Positions 34,631 through 44,645 are shown, counted from the first letter of the stretch. The stretch: DNA of 64,000 nucleotides from Neorhizobium galegae bv. officinalis (GCA_000985875.1 CCRI01000003.1:186001-250000), one strand, 5' to 3'. The notes: generated from the letters alone by a model not told the origin. Translations and numbers: made by a program.

Positions 34631-35356
34631 CTATTTCTCGACCCAATAGGAGGTCGTATTCTCAATGACTTTCTTGATCTTGCGATTGTCTCTCCATTCT
34701 CGTCCGGTGTCACGGATGACCGGTCTCTGCTGGGGAGAGAAAATGTAGTTCCTGTGAGGCGCCGCCAACCGTTCAAGCTCCGCGTTGACGCCGGAATAAA
34801 ATTGTTTTTCCGGATCCCGGGCAGGGTCCATCAGGCTTGCAGCCTGCCGGGCAAACGAGCCCCGAAGAATGGAAGGGGAGGTGGTGAATTTCGGAAAAGT
34901 CTTGAACAGCGGGATTTTTATGCCCAGGAACCGCGCATATTCGTTCCTCTCGTGAAGATGGCCGTCCTTTGCGATATTCCAGTTCTGATCGGCCGTGTGA
35001 AAGGAAACCTGCATCACGCCTGGATCTGAAAACGGGCCGAAAATCTCCTCGCCGAGGTCGGTCAGCGCGACCCAGTCATCCTCGAGGTGGAACACATAGT
35101 CGGAACGCGTATTGGCCCAGAGACGCTTGACCGCAGCGCCAAAACCCGGCTCGCTGGGTCTAAAAAAAGAGGCTGACGGCAGATAGTTGCCGACCACGCG
35201 CAGGCACTCGGCTTCATCCTCTTCCGTACCGAAGATCGGATCTATGTTCACGAAGACGTTCGCGAACGAAAAATGTGCAAAGCTGCGACTGGAGAAACTT
35301 TCCAATGTCTGCTCAAGCAAGCCCGGCCTTCTGCCGGCAACTATACACAAATCCAT
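34631..35356 (-). CDS. Glycosyltransferase (GT-A fold, family 2-like)
   Basis: A 241-residue protein if started at MDLCIVAGRRPGLLEQTLESF, the usual opening of a GT-A domain. FVNIDP and the FHLEDDWV motif, which serves as the metal-binding DxD region, support this; the C-terminal part is variable. The frame is open to 35485, and starts at 35464 or 35485 add an unrelated-looking N-terminus. No polysaccharide genes flank it. The acceptor and donor are unknown. Base composition is lower in GC than in the neighbours. Confidence 0.75.
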   Translation of the reverse strand: MDLCIVAGRRPGLLEQTLESFSSRSFAHFSFANVFVNIDPIFGTEEDEAECLRVVGNYLPSASFFRPSEPGFGAAVKRLWANTRSDYVFHLEDDWVALTDLGEEIFGPFSDPGVMQVSFHTADQNWNIAKDGHLHERNEYARFLGIKIPLFKTFPKFTTSPSILRGSFARQAASLMDPARDPEKQFYSGVNAELERLAAPHRNYIFSPQQRPVIRDTGREWRDNRKIKKVIENTTSYWVEK

Positions 35357-35670
35357 ACTAAAATTCGCCACGCGGCATATCTCCGGAAAACCCGGAACTC
35401 CGTATAGAGATCCTTTCGTCCAGATACCATAGTGCCCGAAAGGTCGCCACCGGCTTTGAGGCATGCCGCCCCCGCGACCTTGCACAGAGACGCTTGATCA
35501 ACCGCCCGAAATCAACGGCACCCGCACTCCGGCGAACGACGGCCAGGCCGCCTCGACCCTCAGAACACAATCAGTTCCCCGCCGCCTCCCGCATGGAGGC
35601 CGCCGAACCAAGACATCGGCGACAGCTCCGGCAGAGGAGACGCCGGTTGCGTTTTACAAACAGATACGGG
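35357..35670. other. 314-bp stretch between the glycosyltransferase and the next gene
   Basis: Apart from a possible N-terminal extension of the glycosyltransferase, I see no gene, RNA or repeat here. Confidence 0.5.
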
Positions 35671-36108
35671 CTACCTTCTGAAGAAAGAAGCCAGGTATGA
35701 AAGTATGCCACTGGATCTGCGGGTGGCGATCGAACGCACCTGATGGGCGACTGTACCTGCGCTCACATGCGCTCCGAAGTGGCAGAAGCAGACCAGTTTG
35801 TGGAGTTGTCGGTTGGACAATTCAAAAAACCGTCTGGCTTCCCCATAGGTGTCGTCCCGCATCCCCGCTGCGCGGAGGACCGGATCGCTGAAGGCTACGG
35901 CAATCGCCGTCCCGTCGCCGCGCATGGCGGCCCTTATTTCATCCGGCTGATATTCGGTTTCCCGAAATGTCGAAAGGGATCGATCGGGGTTGAGCTCAAG
36001 AATCTCGGCCCACCGTTCGAGACGTTCGCTGCTGGACATCTGGAAGTCAGGATAGCTGCGGTTTATCCTGGCGATAGTCCTCAGCTGATCGACTGCACGC
36101 TGCTCCAT
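35671..36108 (-). CDS. Hypothetical protein of a rhizobial type
   Basis: A 145-residue soluble protein. A sharply marked central part (RLERWAEILELNPDRSLSTFRETEY, then VAFSDPVLRAAGMRDDTYGEARRFFELS) looks conserved, and CFCHFGAHVSAGTVAHQVR near the end has a Cys-x-Cys-His cluster. I cannot name its function. AGGAGG precedes the ATG at 36108. No operon partner is apparent. Confidence 0.65.
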   Translation of the reverse strand: MEQRAVDQLRTIARINRSYPDFQMSSSERLERWAEILELNPDRSLSTFRETEYQPDEIRAAMRGDGTAIAVAFSDPVLRAAGMRDDTYGEARRFFELSNRQLHKLVCFCHFGAHVSAGTVAHQVRSIATRRSSGILSYLASFFRR

Positions 36109-36312
36109 TACGGCCTCCTATTTGAACAAATAGATGCCCGTCGCCCGGTTTGTAATTTGATCCAGACCGCTTTTGATGTCCAATCACGATTGGCCATCCG
36201 CCAGGAGCTCCGGCCTTTCCTTCGATCAAAATTGAAGAACGCTAGGGCGACACCATACGTGTTGGCGCGCCAGGGCCTGCCGAGTCGGCAGAGATTTGTT
36301 CATGCGCCGTCG

Positions 36313-37881
36313 TCAGGCGAAAAGGTCGCCCTTTTGACGGATCTCGCGGGGATGGGCGACATGTTCCTTCACGACCTTCTCGGCCCCGTCGATTTCCTGC
36401 AGCATGACGTCGTAACCCCAGAGATCCGCCAGATGCTGCAGGACCTGCCTGGTTTCGCTGTCCTCGAGAACCCAGTCGTTCGGCGCCCGGTGCTGCAGGA
36501 GAAGGCGACGGTCCCCGGCGAGGTCGACATCGACGATGTCGATCCTCGGATCGGTCCAGCCGATATCGTATTCGCGCGCCAGCTGACGGCGGACGCGCTT
36601 GTAGCCCCGCTCGTCGTGGATCGCCGAAACCAGTATCCCCTCGCTCATCTGCGGATCATCGTAGAGCTGGAAAAGGCGCCACTTGCGGATCAGGTGCGGG
36701 CTCAGGAACTGGCTGATGAAGCTCTCGTCGCGGTAATCGGCCCAGATGCCGCGCAGAACCTGCATCGGGTCTCCGCGGCCGGCGATATCCGGAAACCACT
36801 CGCGGTCCTCATCGGTCGGATCCGTCACGATCCGCTCGATATCCTGCATCATCGCAAAACCGAGCGCATAGGGGTTGAAGCCAGAGAAGCGCCGGTCGTC
36901 GAAGGTCGGCTGGAACACGACATTGGTATGGGATTTCAGGAATTCGAAATAGTTGCCGTCGCTGATCTGCCCGCGGTCGTGCAACCTCTCCATGATCTGG
37001 TAATGGACATAGGTCGCGGTCCCCTCGTTCATCACCTTTGTCTGGCGCTGCGGGTGGAAATATTGCGCCACGTGGCGGACGATGCGCAGGATTTCCCGCT
37101 GCCACGGCTGCAGCCGGGGGGAGGACTTTTCGAGGAAATAAAGGAGGTTGTCCTGCGGCAGGCCGAGCGCCGCACGCCGCCTCTCGAGATCGACATCGGC
37201 GGCGTCGCGCTTGCGGCCGCTCGGCACGGTGCGCCAGAGGTCGTTGAACATCTGCTCTTCGTGGGCGCGCCGTTCCTGCTGGCGCTTTTCTTCCTGACGC
37301 AGGTCGAGCCGCGTCTTGCCCGCATAACGGTGCACGCCATGTGACATCAGCGCATGGGCGGCATCCAGGGTCCGTTCGACCGCCGTTTCGCCGTAACGTT
37401 CTTCGCAGCGGGCGATATAGCTCTTGGCAAAATCGAGATAGTCGAGAATGCCCTCGGCATCCGTCCACAGCTTGAAGAGATAGTTGTTCTTGAAGAAATG
37501 GTTATGGCCGAAGGCCGCATGGGCGATCACCAGGGTCTGCATCGTCGCGGTGTTCTCCTCCATCAGGTAGGAGATGCAGGGCGACGAGTTGATGACGATC
37601 TCATAGGCGAGATCCCGCATGCCGCGGCGGTAGAAGGCCTCGTGATGGGCGAAATGTTTGCCGAACGACCAGTGGCGATAGAACAGCGGCATGCCGGTCG
37701 ATGAATAGGCGTCCAGCATCTGCTCGGCGGTGATCACCTCGATCTGGTTCGGGTAGACGTCGAGCCCCAGTTCACCGATCGCGATCTCCTCGCACGCGTC
37801 GTGGATGCGCTGAAGGGTCGAAAAATCCCAGTCGGCACCCTCGAAGAGCAGTCGATCCTTCTGCATAGCCGCTTGGGTCAT
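36313..37881 (-). CDS. spoVR: SpoVR family protein
   Basis: A 522-residue SpoVR-like protein. Typical stretches are EVITAEQMLDAYSSTGMPLFYRHWSFGK, VINSSPCISYLMEENTATMQTLVIAHAAFGHNHFFKNN and NEGTATYVHYQIM. Despite its name (a Bacillus spore cortex gene), the family is widespread in non-sporulating proteobacteria, always with prkA and yeaH. Here it is the third gene, its ATG overlapping the yeaH stop. The longer frame to 38580 runs through yeaH and is not coding. Role unknown; starvation and stress responses are the usual setting. Confidence 0.93.
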   Translation of the reverse strand: MTQAAMQKDRLLFEGADWDFSTLQRIHDACEEIAIGELGLDVYPNQIEVITAEQMLDAYSSTGMPLFYRHWSFGKHFAHHEAFYRRGMRDLAYEIVINSSPCISYLMEENTATMQTLVIAHAAFGHNHFFKNNYLFKLWTDAEGILDYLDFAKSYIARCEERYGETAVERTLDAAHALMSHGVHRYAGKTRLDLRQEEKRQQERRAHEEQMFNDLWRTVPSGRKRDAADVDLERRRAALGLPQDNLLYFLEKSSPRLQPWQREILRIVRHVAQYFHPQRQTKVMNEGTATYVHYQIMERLHDRGQISDGNYFEFLKSHTNVVFQPTFDDRRFSGFNPYALGFAMMQDIERIVTDPTDEDREWFPDIAGRGDPMQVLRGIWADYRDESFISQFLSPHLIRKWRLFQLYDDPQMSEGILVSAIHDERGYKRVRRQLAREYDIGWTDPRIDIVDVDLAGDRRLLLQHRAPNDWVLEDSETRQVLQHLADLWGYDVMLQEIDGAEKVVKEHVAHPREIRQKGDLFA

Positions 37882-39155
37882 GGCACCGCCTTCGTCTGTG
37901 TCGAACGCTTCTGGAAAAGGTCGTGGAAGACCGGAAAGATCTCGTTCTTGCGGCAGACCTTGCGCATCGCGAGAGTTGCCGCGCTGGGTCGGATGCTTTC
38001 GTAAAGGCGCCAGAGGGGCGAATTGGAGGCCAGCGAATCCCCGCCCTCCTCGTCGACTTCGATATAGGCGAAATACTGGCAAAGCGGCAGGATCTCGTGC
38101 TTCAGCAGATGGCCGGTCGGCGCCTCGTCCCGGTAGGAATTGTCGCCATCGGAAGCCTGCGCAGCGTAGATGTTCCATTCGGTGGGATCGAAGCGTGCGG
38201 CGATGATGGAGCGCATCGCTGCAAGTGCGCTCGATACCAGCGTGCCGCCGGTCGCCTGGCCGTAGAAGAAGGTGTCCTCGTCGACTTCCTCGGCCTTCTC
38301 GGTGTGCCGGATGAAGACGATTTCCACCTTCTCGTAACGCTGTGAAAGAAACAGATAGAGCAGCAGGTAGAAGCGCTTGGCCAGATCCTTCATATGTTCC
38401 GACATCGATCCGGACACGTCCATCAGGCAGAACATCACCGCCTTCGCAACCGGCTTCGGTTCGTTGTCGAAGCGGCGGTAACGCACGTCGAGCGGATCGA
38501 CATAGGGAATGCGCCGGATCCTCTCGGTCAGCGACTTGAGCTCCGCCTCCAGCAACAGGCGCGTCTCCTCGTTCTCGCATTCGTCGATCTGGCGTTGCAG
38601 CGCCTCGATTTCCGCGGGCTTGGGGCGCTTGAGGGCGATGCGCCGCATCATGGCGAGCCGCGTCGTCCGGTCGATGGAGAGATTGGAAGGAGAGCCGGAA
38701 ATGGAGTAGCCGGCCCGCACCGGGCTCATCTCCTCGGTCTCGCTGAGCCGCCGCTTGGCAAGTTCCGGCAGTTCGAGGTCGTCCAGAAACACCGAGAGGA
38801 ATTCCTCGCGCGTCAGCACGAAGCGGAAGCCGTCTTCACCGTCGCCCTGGCCGGCTTCCTTGGGTCTGCCGGCACCCTGGCCGGGAGGGCGGGGAATGAT
38901 ATCGCCTTCGACGAACGCCCGGTTGCCGGGCAGAACATGGTCCGTAATCCCGCCTTCGGCCCGGCGAAAACTCGGCTCGCCCATGCCGCCGATCGGAAGG
39001 CTGACTTCGCCGCCATCCAGTACATCACGGATACTGCGGCTTTGCAGGGATCGCCTGACTGCTTGCTGCACGGCGTCCTTTGCGCGCCGCAGAAACCGCT
39101 GCCGATTTTCCAAACTTTTACCGCGCGGGTTCAGCCGCCGGTCGATGATGTGCAT
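37878..39155 (-). CDS. YeaH/YhbH family protein with a VWA domain (DUF444)
   Basis: A 425-residue DUF444 protein. The C-terminal half is a von Willebrand A domain with the metal site DVSGSMSEHM. The N-terminus MHIIDRRLNPRGKSLENRQRF is the family signature. The ATG at 39155 follows AGGAG; the frame to 39191 runs into the MITE junction. In Bacillus and E. coli relatives it acts with the kinase PrkA (YeaG); a regulatory or scaffold role is inferred. A 165-bp element lies between its ribosome binding site and prkA. Confidence 0.92.
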   Translation of the reverse strand: MHIIDRRLNPRGKSLENRQRFLRRAKDAVQQAVRRSLQSRSIRDVLDGGEVSLPIGGMGEPSFRRAEGGITDHVLPGNRAFVEGDIIPRPPGQGAGRPKEAGQGDGEDGFRFVLTREEFLSVFLDDLELPELAKRRLSETEEMSPVRAGYSISGSPSNLSIDRTTRLAMMRRIALKRPKPAEIEALQRQIDECENEETRLLLEAELKSLTERIRRIPYVDPLDVRYRRFDNEPKPVAKAVMFCLMDVSGSMSEHMKDLAKRFYLLLYLFLSQRYEKVEIVFIRHTEKAEEVDEDTFFYGQATGGTLVSSALAAMRSIIAARFDPTEWNIYAAQASDGDNSYRDEAPTGHLLKHEILPLCQYFAYIEVDEEGGDSLASNSPLWRLYESIRPSAATLAMRKVCRKNEIFPVFHDLFQKRSTQTKAVP

Positions 39156-39177
39156 GTTGGCTCCTGCATGAGCATTA

Positions 39178-39342
39178 GGGTCTGTACTCAACTAGGGTTC
39201 GGACGCCGCACAACCCAGTATGCCACAATCCTACGTCCTGTCGTCACACACAATGAGGGAGATGGAATCCACCTTTGTGTGTTTAAGGAACTGAACGGTT
39301 TTCTTGCATGCTGCGTTCCCGATCCTAATTGAGTACAGACGC
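39178..39342. mobile_element. MITE-like element of 165 bp with long terminal inverted repeats, inserted between prkA and yeaH
   Basis: The ends are imperfect inverted repeats of about 30 bp: GGGTCTGTACTCAACTAGG inward from the left and GCGTCTGTACTCAATTAGG inward from the right, the match continuing with TCGG. TA on both sides (39176-39177 and 39343-39344) is a target duplication of the kind made by IS630/Tc1 or some IS5-type transposases. No reading frame of use is inside. Removing the element and one TA restores an uninterrupted prkA stop TAA and a 22-bp gap to yeaH. Confidence 0.75.
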
Positions 39343-41285
39343 TAACCTGCCTGTTTGACCCGCATGTACCACTCCACCAGACGGCGAACCTGTCTTTCGG
39401 TATAGCCGCGCGCCGTCATGCGCGACACGAACTCGCTGTGTTTCTTCTCGGTTTCGCCGTCCTTCTTGGAACCGAAGGATATCACCGGCAAAAGGTCCTC
39501 GACCTGGGAGAACATCCGTTTCTCGATGACTTCGCGGATCTTCTCGTAGCTTCCCCAGGACGGGTTCTTGCCGCCATTGTTGGCGCGCGAGCGCAGGCAG
39601 AACTTGACGATCTCGTTGCGGAAATCCTTCGGGTTGGCGATGCCCGCCGGCTTTTCGATCTTGGTCAGTTCCTGGTTCAAAAGTTCGCGATCAAGAAGCT
39701 GCCCGGTATCTGGATCCTTGAAATCGACGTCCTCGATCCAGGCATCCGCATAGTCGACGTAACGATCGAAGAGGTTCTGTCCGTAATCCGAATAGGATTC
39801 CAGGTAGGCTTTCTGGATCTCGTTGCCGATGAACTCCGCATAACGCGGCGCAAGGTCGGCCTTGATGAACTCCATATACCGCTTTTCGGTTTCCTCCTGG
39901 AATTGCTCGCGGCGGATCGCCTGTTCCAGCACGTACATCAGGTGGACCGGATCGGCACCGATATCCGTCGTGTCGTGGTTGAAGGTCGAGGCGAGAACCT
40001 TGAAGGCAAAACGTGTCGAGATTCCGTCCATGCCTTCGTCGACGCCGGCCGCATCCCGATATTCCAGGACGCTGCGGGCGCGCGGATCGGTTTCCTTGAG
40101 GCTTTCACCGTTATAGGCCCGCATCTTGGAGAAGAAGGTCGAGTTCTCGTGCTTGCGCAGCCGCGACAGCACCGAGAAGCGGGCCAGCATTTCAAGCGTC
40201 GCCGGCGCGCAGGAGGCATCCGCCAGCTCCGAACCCTCGATCAGCTTCTCATAGATCTTCTGTTCCTCGTCCACTCGCAGGCAATACGGCACCTTGATGA
40301 CGCAGATACGGTCGATGAAGGCCTCGTTGTTCTTGTTGGCCTTGAAGCTCTGCCATTCCGCCTCGTTCGAATGGGCAAGGATGACGCCGGAGAAGGGAAT
40401 GGCGCCGATATTCTCGGTGCCCATGTAATTGCCTTCCTGCGTCGCCGTCAAAAGCGGATGCAGCATCTTGATCGGCGCCTTGAACATTTCGACGAACTCG
40501 AGCACGCCCTGGTTGGCGCGGTTGAGGCCGCCGGAATAGCTGTAGGCATCCGAGTCGTTCTGGGAATAGTTTTCGAGCTTGCGGATGTCGACCTTGCCGA
40601 CCAGCGAGGAGACGTCCTGGTTGTTCTCGTCGCCCGGTTCGGTCTTGGCGACCCCGATCTGGCGCAGCCGCGAGGGCTGCAGCCGTACGACCCGGAAGCG
40701 GGTGATGTCGCCGCCGAATTCGTCGAGCCGTTTCAGGCACCAGGGGCTCATCAGGCCGCTGAGGCGCCGGGTCGGAACGCCGTATTGCTCAAGCAGCATC
40801 GGTCCCATGGTGACCGGATCGAAGAGGTTGAGCGGGCTTTCGAAGACGGGGCTGACTTCGTCGCCGGCCTTCAGCACATAGATCGGATTGGCCTCCATCA
40901 GCAGCTTCAGCCGCTCGGCGAGCGAAGACTTGCCGCCGCCGACCGGGCCGAGCAGGTAGAGGATCTGCTTTCGCTCTTCCAGCCCCTGAGCCGCATGCCG
41001 GAAGAAGGAAACGATCCGCTCGATCGTCTCTTCCATGCCGTAGAAACCGGCAAAGGCCGGATAGGTCCGGATGGTGCGGTTCATGAAGATCCGGCCGAGC
41101 CGGGCATCCCGAGATGTATCGACCATCTGCGGTTCGCCGATCGCCGCCAGCAGACGCTCGGCTGCGTTGGCATAGGCCATCGGATCTTTCTTACAAAGCG
41201 CCAGGTACTCGGCGATGGACATATCTGTCTCGCGCCGGGCTTCGTAGTTCCTGGTGAAGGCATCGAACAAGGATTCACGCGGCAT
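39342..41285 (-). CDS. prkA: PrkA family serine protein kinase
   Basis: A 647-residue PrkA (YeaG) protein: an AAA-like N-terminal domain with Walker A GPVGGGKSS, and a C-terminal domain distantly related to kinases. Conserved runs are YFGMEETIERIVSFFRHAAQG-like (FYGMEETIERIVSF), EYNDxGAY-type segments seen as ENYSQNDSDAYSYSGGLNRANQG, and LLTATQEGNYMGTEN. It phosphorylates serines in Bacillus; recent work on family members also points to protease-like activity. ATG 41285 has GGAG at better spacing than 41291. Its stop codon TAG is completed by the first base of the MITE. Confidence 0.95.
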   Translation of the reverse strand: MPRESLFDAFTRNYEARRETDMSIAEYLALCKKDPMAYANAAERLLAAIGEPQMVDTSRDARLGRIFMNRTIRTYPAFAGFYGMEETIERIVSFFRHAAQGLEERKQILYLLGPVGGGKSSLAERLKLLMEANPIYVLKAGDEVSPVFESPLNLFDPVTMGPMLLEQYGVPTRRLSGLMSPWCLKRLDEFGGDITRFRVVRLQPSRLRQIGVAKTEPGDENNQDVSSLVGKVDIRKLENYSQNDSDAYSYSGGLNRANQGVLEFVEMFKAPIKMLHPLLTATQEGNYMGTENIGAIPFSGVILAHSNEAEWQSFKANKNNEAFIDRICVIKVPYCLRVDEEQKIYEKLIEGSELADASCAPATLEMLARFSVLSRLRKHENSTFFSKMRAYNGESLKETDPRARSVLEYRDAAGVDEGMDGISTRFAFKVLASTFNHDTTDIGADPVHLMYVLEQAIRREQFQEETEKRYMEFIKADLAPRYAEFIGNEIQKAYLESYSDYGQNLFDRYVDYADAWIEDVDFKDPDTGQLLDRELLNQELTKIEKPAGIANPKDFRNEIVKFCLRSRANNGGKNPSWGSYEKIREVIEKRMFSQVEDLLPVISFGSKKDGETEKKHSEFVSRMTARGYTERQVRRLVEWYMRVKQAG

Positions 41286-41581
41286 AGGCATCTCCAGTCA
41301 GGGTTGCGCTACTGCTCGACTGCCGCAAAGATTGAAATCGCTGCGACAATCCATTGAGAATCAAGATGTTTCTAAAGCTAATACGACACCCGGAGCGTTT
41401 TCATGGCAATGCACAAAAATGTGCGTCCACAATTCCGTGTTGGCTTGGCAAACCGCAAGTGGGGACCTGTTGCATCCCCACAACAACGCTTCGGCTCTGC
41501 AGGATGTCGGGTTGTCGGCGGAGAAGACAAGCCGTGCTTCGCCGTCTATGGATGCAGCCGGCGACGAGACGGGCGTTTTTT

Positions 41582-42148
41582 ATGGACCAGCAGTTTTTCG
41601 ATAGAGGCTCCGTGGCGGTGGCGCGTGACCTGATCGGCGTCGAGCTCGATGTCTCCGGCACGGGCGGCGTGATCGTCGAGACCGAAGCCTATGAGCCGGA
41701 CGACCCGGCATCCCACAGTTTTCGGGGACCCACGCAGAGGAACGCGGTGATGTTCGGCCCGCCGGGGCACGCTTATGTCTATCGTTCCTACGGCATTCAC
41801 TGGTGCCTGAATTTCGTCTGCCGGCCCGGCAGCGCCGTGCTGATCAGGGCGCTGCAGCCGCTCAGAGGCCTTGAGGAGATGGAGAAGAGGCGCCGCCTCG
41901 CCGATCCGCTGCTCCTTTGCTCCGGTCCGGGCCGCCTCTGTCAGGCGCTCGGCATCACCATCGAGCACAACGGCCTGCCGCTGGTCGCGCCCCCGTTCGC
42001 GCTCACCTTGCCGAAAACACCGCCGCTGATCGTCACCGGTCGGCGGATCGGCATCTCCCAGGCCGTCGATCTGCCGTGGCGTTTCGGTCTTTCAGGCTCG
42101 CTCCATGTCAGCCGGAAATTCACCGGCAAGGGCGGCATGGCGCCCTGA
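41582..42148 (+). CDS. 3-Methyladenine DNA glycosylase (AAG/MPG type)
   Basis: A 188-residue base-excision enzyme of the mammalian AAG fold, which removes alkylated and deaminated purines. Seen are the catalytic glutamate region [31 protein letters not shown], the intercalating tyrosine region [17 protein letters not shown], and [15 protein letters not shown] 41582 gives the normal start; the open frame to 41354 is not conserved in appearance, and the ribosome binding site is weak. Confidence 0.9.
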   Translation: MDQQFFDRGSVAVARDLIGVELDVSGTGGVIVETEAYEPDDPASHSFRGPTQRNAVMFGPPGHAYVYRSYGIHWCLNFVCRPGSAVLIRALQPLRGLEEMEKRRRLADPLLLCSGPGRLCQALGITIEHNGLPLVAPPFALTLPKTPPLIVTGRRIGISQAVDLPWRFGLSGSLHVSRKFTGKGGMAP

Positions 42149-42158
42149 ACCGAAGGGA

Positions 42159-44639
42159 TTATCTGTTGCGGCCGAGCAGTGACAGCAGCCCGCCCGTCGC
42201 AAGCCCGAGCAGCACGCCGCCGGCGGCCAGCAGCAGGGCGTAGGACATGATATTGTCCGACAGCCAGTTGGCGGCGATCAGCCGCGCATTTCCCGGCGAG
42301 AAGGGCTGAGTCGGCATGAACCGGAACCAGCTCACCGGCACGTCGCGCAACTCCTTGCCTTCGCCTTCATAAACGATGATGCGGCCCTTCAGCCGGTCCC
42401 ATTCCTCCCGCGCCGAAAACGCCTGCATGCCTTCCGCAAGCGACGCGGAATCGGGGGAAATGATCGCGGTCCAGGTGCCGAGCTGCGTCGGATCGCTTTC
42501 CTGGGCGATGATCAATTTCGCTGTCTGGGGAGGCTTGTAGAGTTCGTCGGTGGCCGGGGCAAAACGCAGCATCGCCATGCTGAGGTCGAAATTGTCCTTG
42601 GCCCAGTCGCCGAGTGCCCTGAACTGCTGGGAAAAGAAGTTGTTGCCGGCGCGCTGCTGCCAATCCTGCAGGGTCAGCGAGGTTCTGGGCGACGTGTTCG
42701 ATGAAACGCCCGCCGGGTTCCAGCTGTTGCGGCTTTCCTGGTCGATCTTCAGCTGCGTGAGGATATTGGCCGGGAATTCCGAGATGGAGCCGATGAAGAG
42801 CGCGTTCGCTCCGGCGACGCGCGCCGCCGATATGGTGACGTCGACCGGTATCACGTGGTGCGAGGCTATCGACATCTTTCCGAGGAAGGTCGCCGCAGCA
42901 GACAGGGTTTGTTCGTCGACCCGGCCAAGGAACAGTGAAACGGGCTCGGTGCCTATCCGGTAGGGAAAACCGGTTCCGGCCGTGGCGGCGAGATTGGGCA
43001 CCTGGGCGATGCGGGCAAAATCGGGCATCTGGAACTGGGAGCTGCCGAAGAGCGCGAACCGTGCCTTGCTGTCGGCGGTGCTGCCCGGAGCGCAGGCGCT
43101 ATCCTGGCGCGTCAGGAGCGCTGCTTCCACGGTGATCGTGTTCACGCCCGGCTTGAAATGCTGCAGCGTGAGCTTGATCGGCAGATGGCGCAGGAGAGCG
43201 CCGCCTGAGGAGGTGATCGGCACGGTCGAGGCTATATCGCCGTTGACGAAGATGTCGATGTGGCTGCCGGGCTGAACGTCGGCGGTATAGGCGGCATCGA
43301 GCAGGATGCGTGCCTCCCCGTAGGCGTTGGCATAAAAGTCGGCCGGTACGCCGATCGTGAAGCGGGTGCGGAACAGCCGGCCGGCGAATTCCTGGCTTTC
43401 GATCCCGAGCTGCGCGAAATCGATCGCCGCATTCGAAAACAGGAACGGCGTATCGAGGCCGTGCCAGGCTTGAGTAGACAGCGTCTCGCGCCGTTGCGTG
43501 GCCGAACCGTCGGTGGCGGCGACGAAGCTTTCGATGAGGCCTTCCAACGCCGGCCAGCTTGGGCCGGACAGGACGAGGGCCGAGGCGCCGTAGGCGCCGG
43601 GATAGTCGAGAAAGCTCGCCACGGCGGCATTGGCGGCGGCGGGCGGCAGAGCCGGCAGCAGTGGCCGCAGTTCGTCGCGGGTACCGACGAAGATCGCAAG
43701 CTCTCCGGGCTTCGGCAACGCGCTGGGCGTCTTCTCGAACGCGAAGGACTGGTTGGGCATGCCGCCCATCAGCGCCAACCCTTGGGTCAGCCGCATCAGC
43801 ATGTCGGTTGCGCCGAGCTGGTCGAGGGCCGGCACGATCAGCCGGAAGCGGGTACCCCCCTTTTCATCGACGCCGACGGCGCGGATGTCGTCGAGCCGCG
43901 AAAGCCGGTTCGTTCCGCTCGTGCCGAACGTCAGGAACGTCCGTTGCGGGTCGATATCCGTCCACAGTTCGAAGGTCGATTCGATCGTGCAGTCGGTGCG
44001 GTGCCGCTGGTCGGCGCGAAAGCGTATGAGATTGACGCCGGCTTTCAGGACGCCTGCCGGAATATCGAGGACGCGGTCGCTGATCTGATCGGGCGAGGCA
44101 ATCGGATTGGCGTAGACCGGCACGTTGTTAATGGTGACCGCCAGTTCGGAGACTTCGGGCGCGACAACGATGGAATTCTGGTAGCCGAGATTGAGCTTTG
44201 CCGGTGCTGCCGCCTGTTCGGGTGTCAGGTAAATCGACCACGAACGCTGATCGGCCTCGCCGTTCAGCCGCAGGCTTTTCTCCGGCACCAGATAATGCCG
44301 CCCGGCAAGTTCTGCTGGAAGGGCTGCGGGCTGCCGCGCCGGCGTTGCCGCCTGTGCGGCAGGCGCGGGGGATGAAAGAGAGGGTGCCGTTGTCCGTGGG
44401 GGGGCAGGGGGCGGCGCTGTCTGGCCGGTAGCGCGGGGCGGCGGCAGCGGAATCTGCGTCTCCACCGGGCCGGGAGCAGGCGATACCGGTCGGGGTGCGG
44501 GCGCCTGCTGGCCCGGAGGCGCTGCGGACGGCGTGTTCTGGGGGCGCTCCGGGCCCATGTTGAACGGCGCGGGCGTCTGGGCCGGCGCGATGCCTGCGGA
44601 GAAAAGAAGAACTGCGATTGCGAGAGCCTTTTTCATCAT
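42159..44639 (-). CDS. bcsB: Cellulose synthase periplasmic subunit BcsB
   Basis: An 826-residue periplasmic protein anchored by a C-terminal helix (about 800-820, SYALLLAAGGVLLGLATGGLLS). Signal peptide MMKKALAIAVLLFSAGIAPAQ, then a proline-rich stretch to about residue 105, then two carbohydrate-binding jelly rolls and flavodoxin-like domains. BcsB guides the nascent glucan out of BcsA and its anchor helix is part of the catalytic complex. Starts 7 bp after the bcsA stop. The next downstream gene is not the usual endoglucanase bcsZ but the convergent glycosylase. Confidence 0.94.
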   Translation of the reverse strand: MMKKALAIAVLLFSAGIAPAQTPAPFNMGPERPQNTPSAAPPGQQAPAPRPVSPAPGPVETQIPLPPPRATGQTAPPPAPPRTTAPSLSSPAPAAQAATPARQPAALPAELAGRHYLVPEKSLRLNGEADQRSWSIYLTPEQAAAPAKLNLGYQNSIVVAPEVSELAVTINNVPVYANPIASPDQISDRVLDIPAGVLKAGVNLIRFRADQRHRTDCTIESTFELWTDIDPQRTFLTFGTSGTNRLSRLDDIRAVGVDEKGGTRFRLIVPALDQLGATDMLMRLTQGLALMGGMPNQSFAFEKTPSALPKPGELAIFVGTRDELRPLLPALPPAAANAAVASFLDYPGAYGASALVLSGPSWPALEGLIESFVAATDGSATQRRETLSTQAWHGLDTPFLFSNAAIDFAQLGIESQEFAGRLFRTRFTIGVPADFYANAYGEARILLDAAYTADVQPGSHIDIFVNGDIASTVPITSSGGALLRHLPIKLTLQHFKPGVNTITVEAALLTRQDSACAPGSTADSKARFALFGSSQFQMPDFARIAQVPNLAATAGTGFPYRIGTEPVSLFLGRVDEQTLSAAATFLGKMSIASHHVIPVDVTISAARVAGANALFIGSISEFPANILTQLKIDQESRNSWNPAGVSSNTSPRTSLTLQDWQQRAGNNFFSQQFRALGDWAKDNFDLSMAMLRFAPATDELYKPPQTAKLIIAQESDPTQLGTWTAIISPDSASLAEGMQAFSAREEWDRLKGRIIVYEGEGKELRDVPVSWFRFMPTQPFSPGNARLIAANWLSDNIMSYALLLAAGGVLLGLATGGLLSLLGRNR

Positions 44640-44645
44640 GCCCTC

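Noticed and set aside
39438..41357. A 639-codon open frame on the plus strand opposite prkA
   Set aside because: Antisense shadow of prkA; composition is repetitive and no motif is visible.
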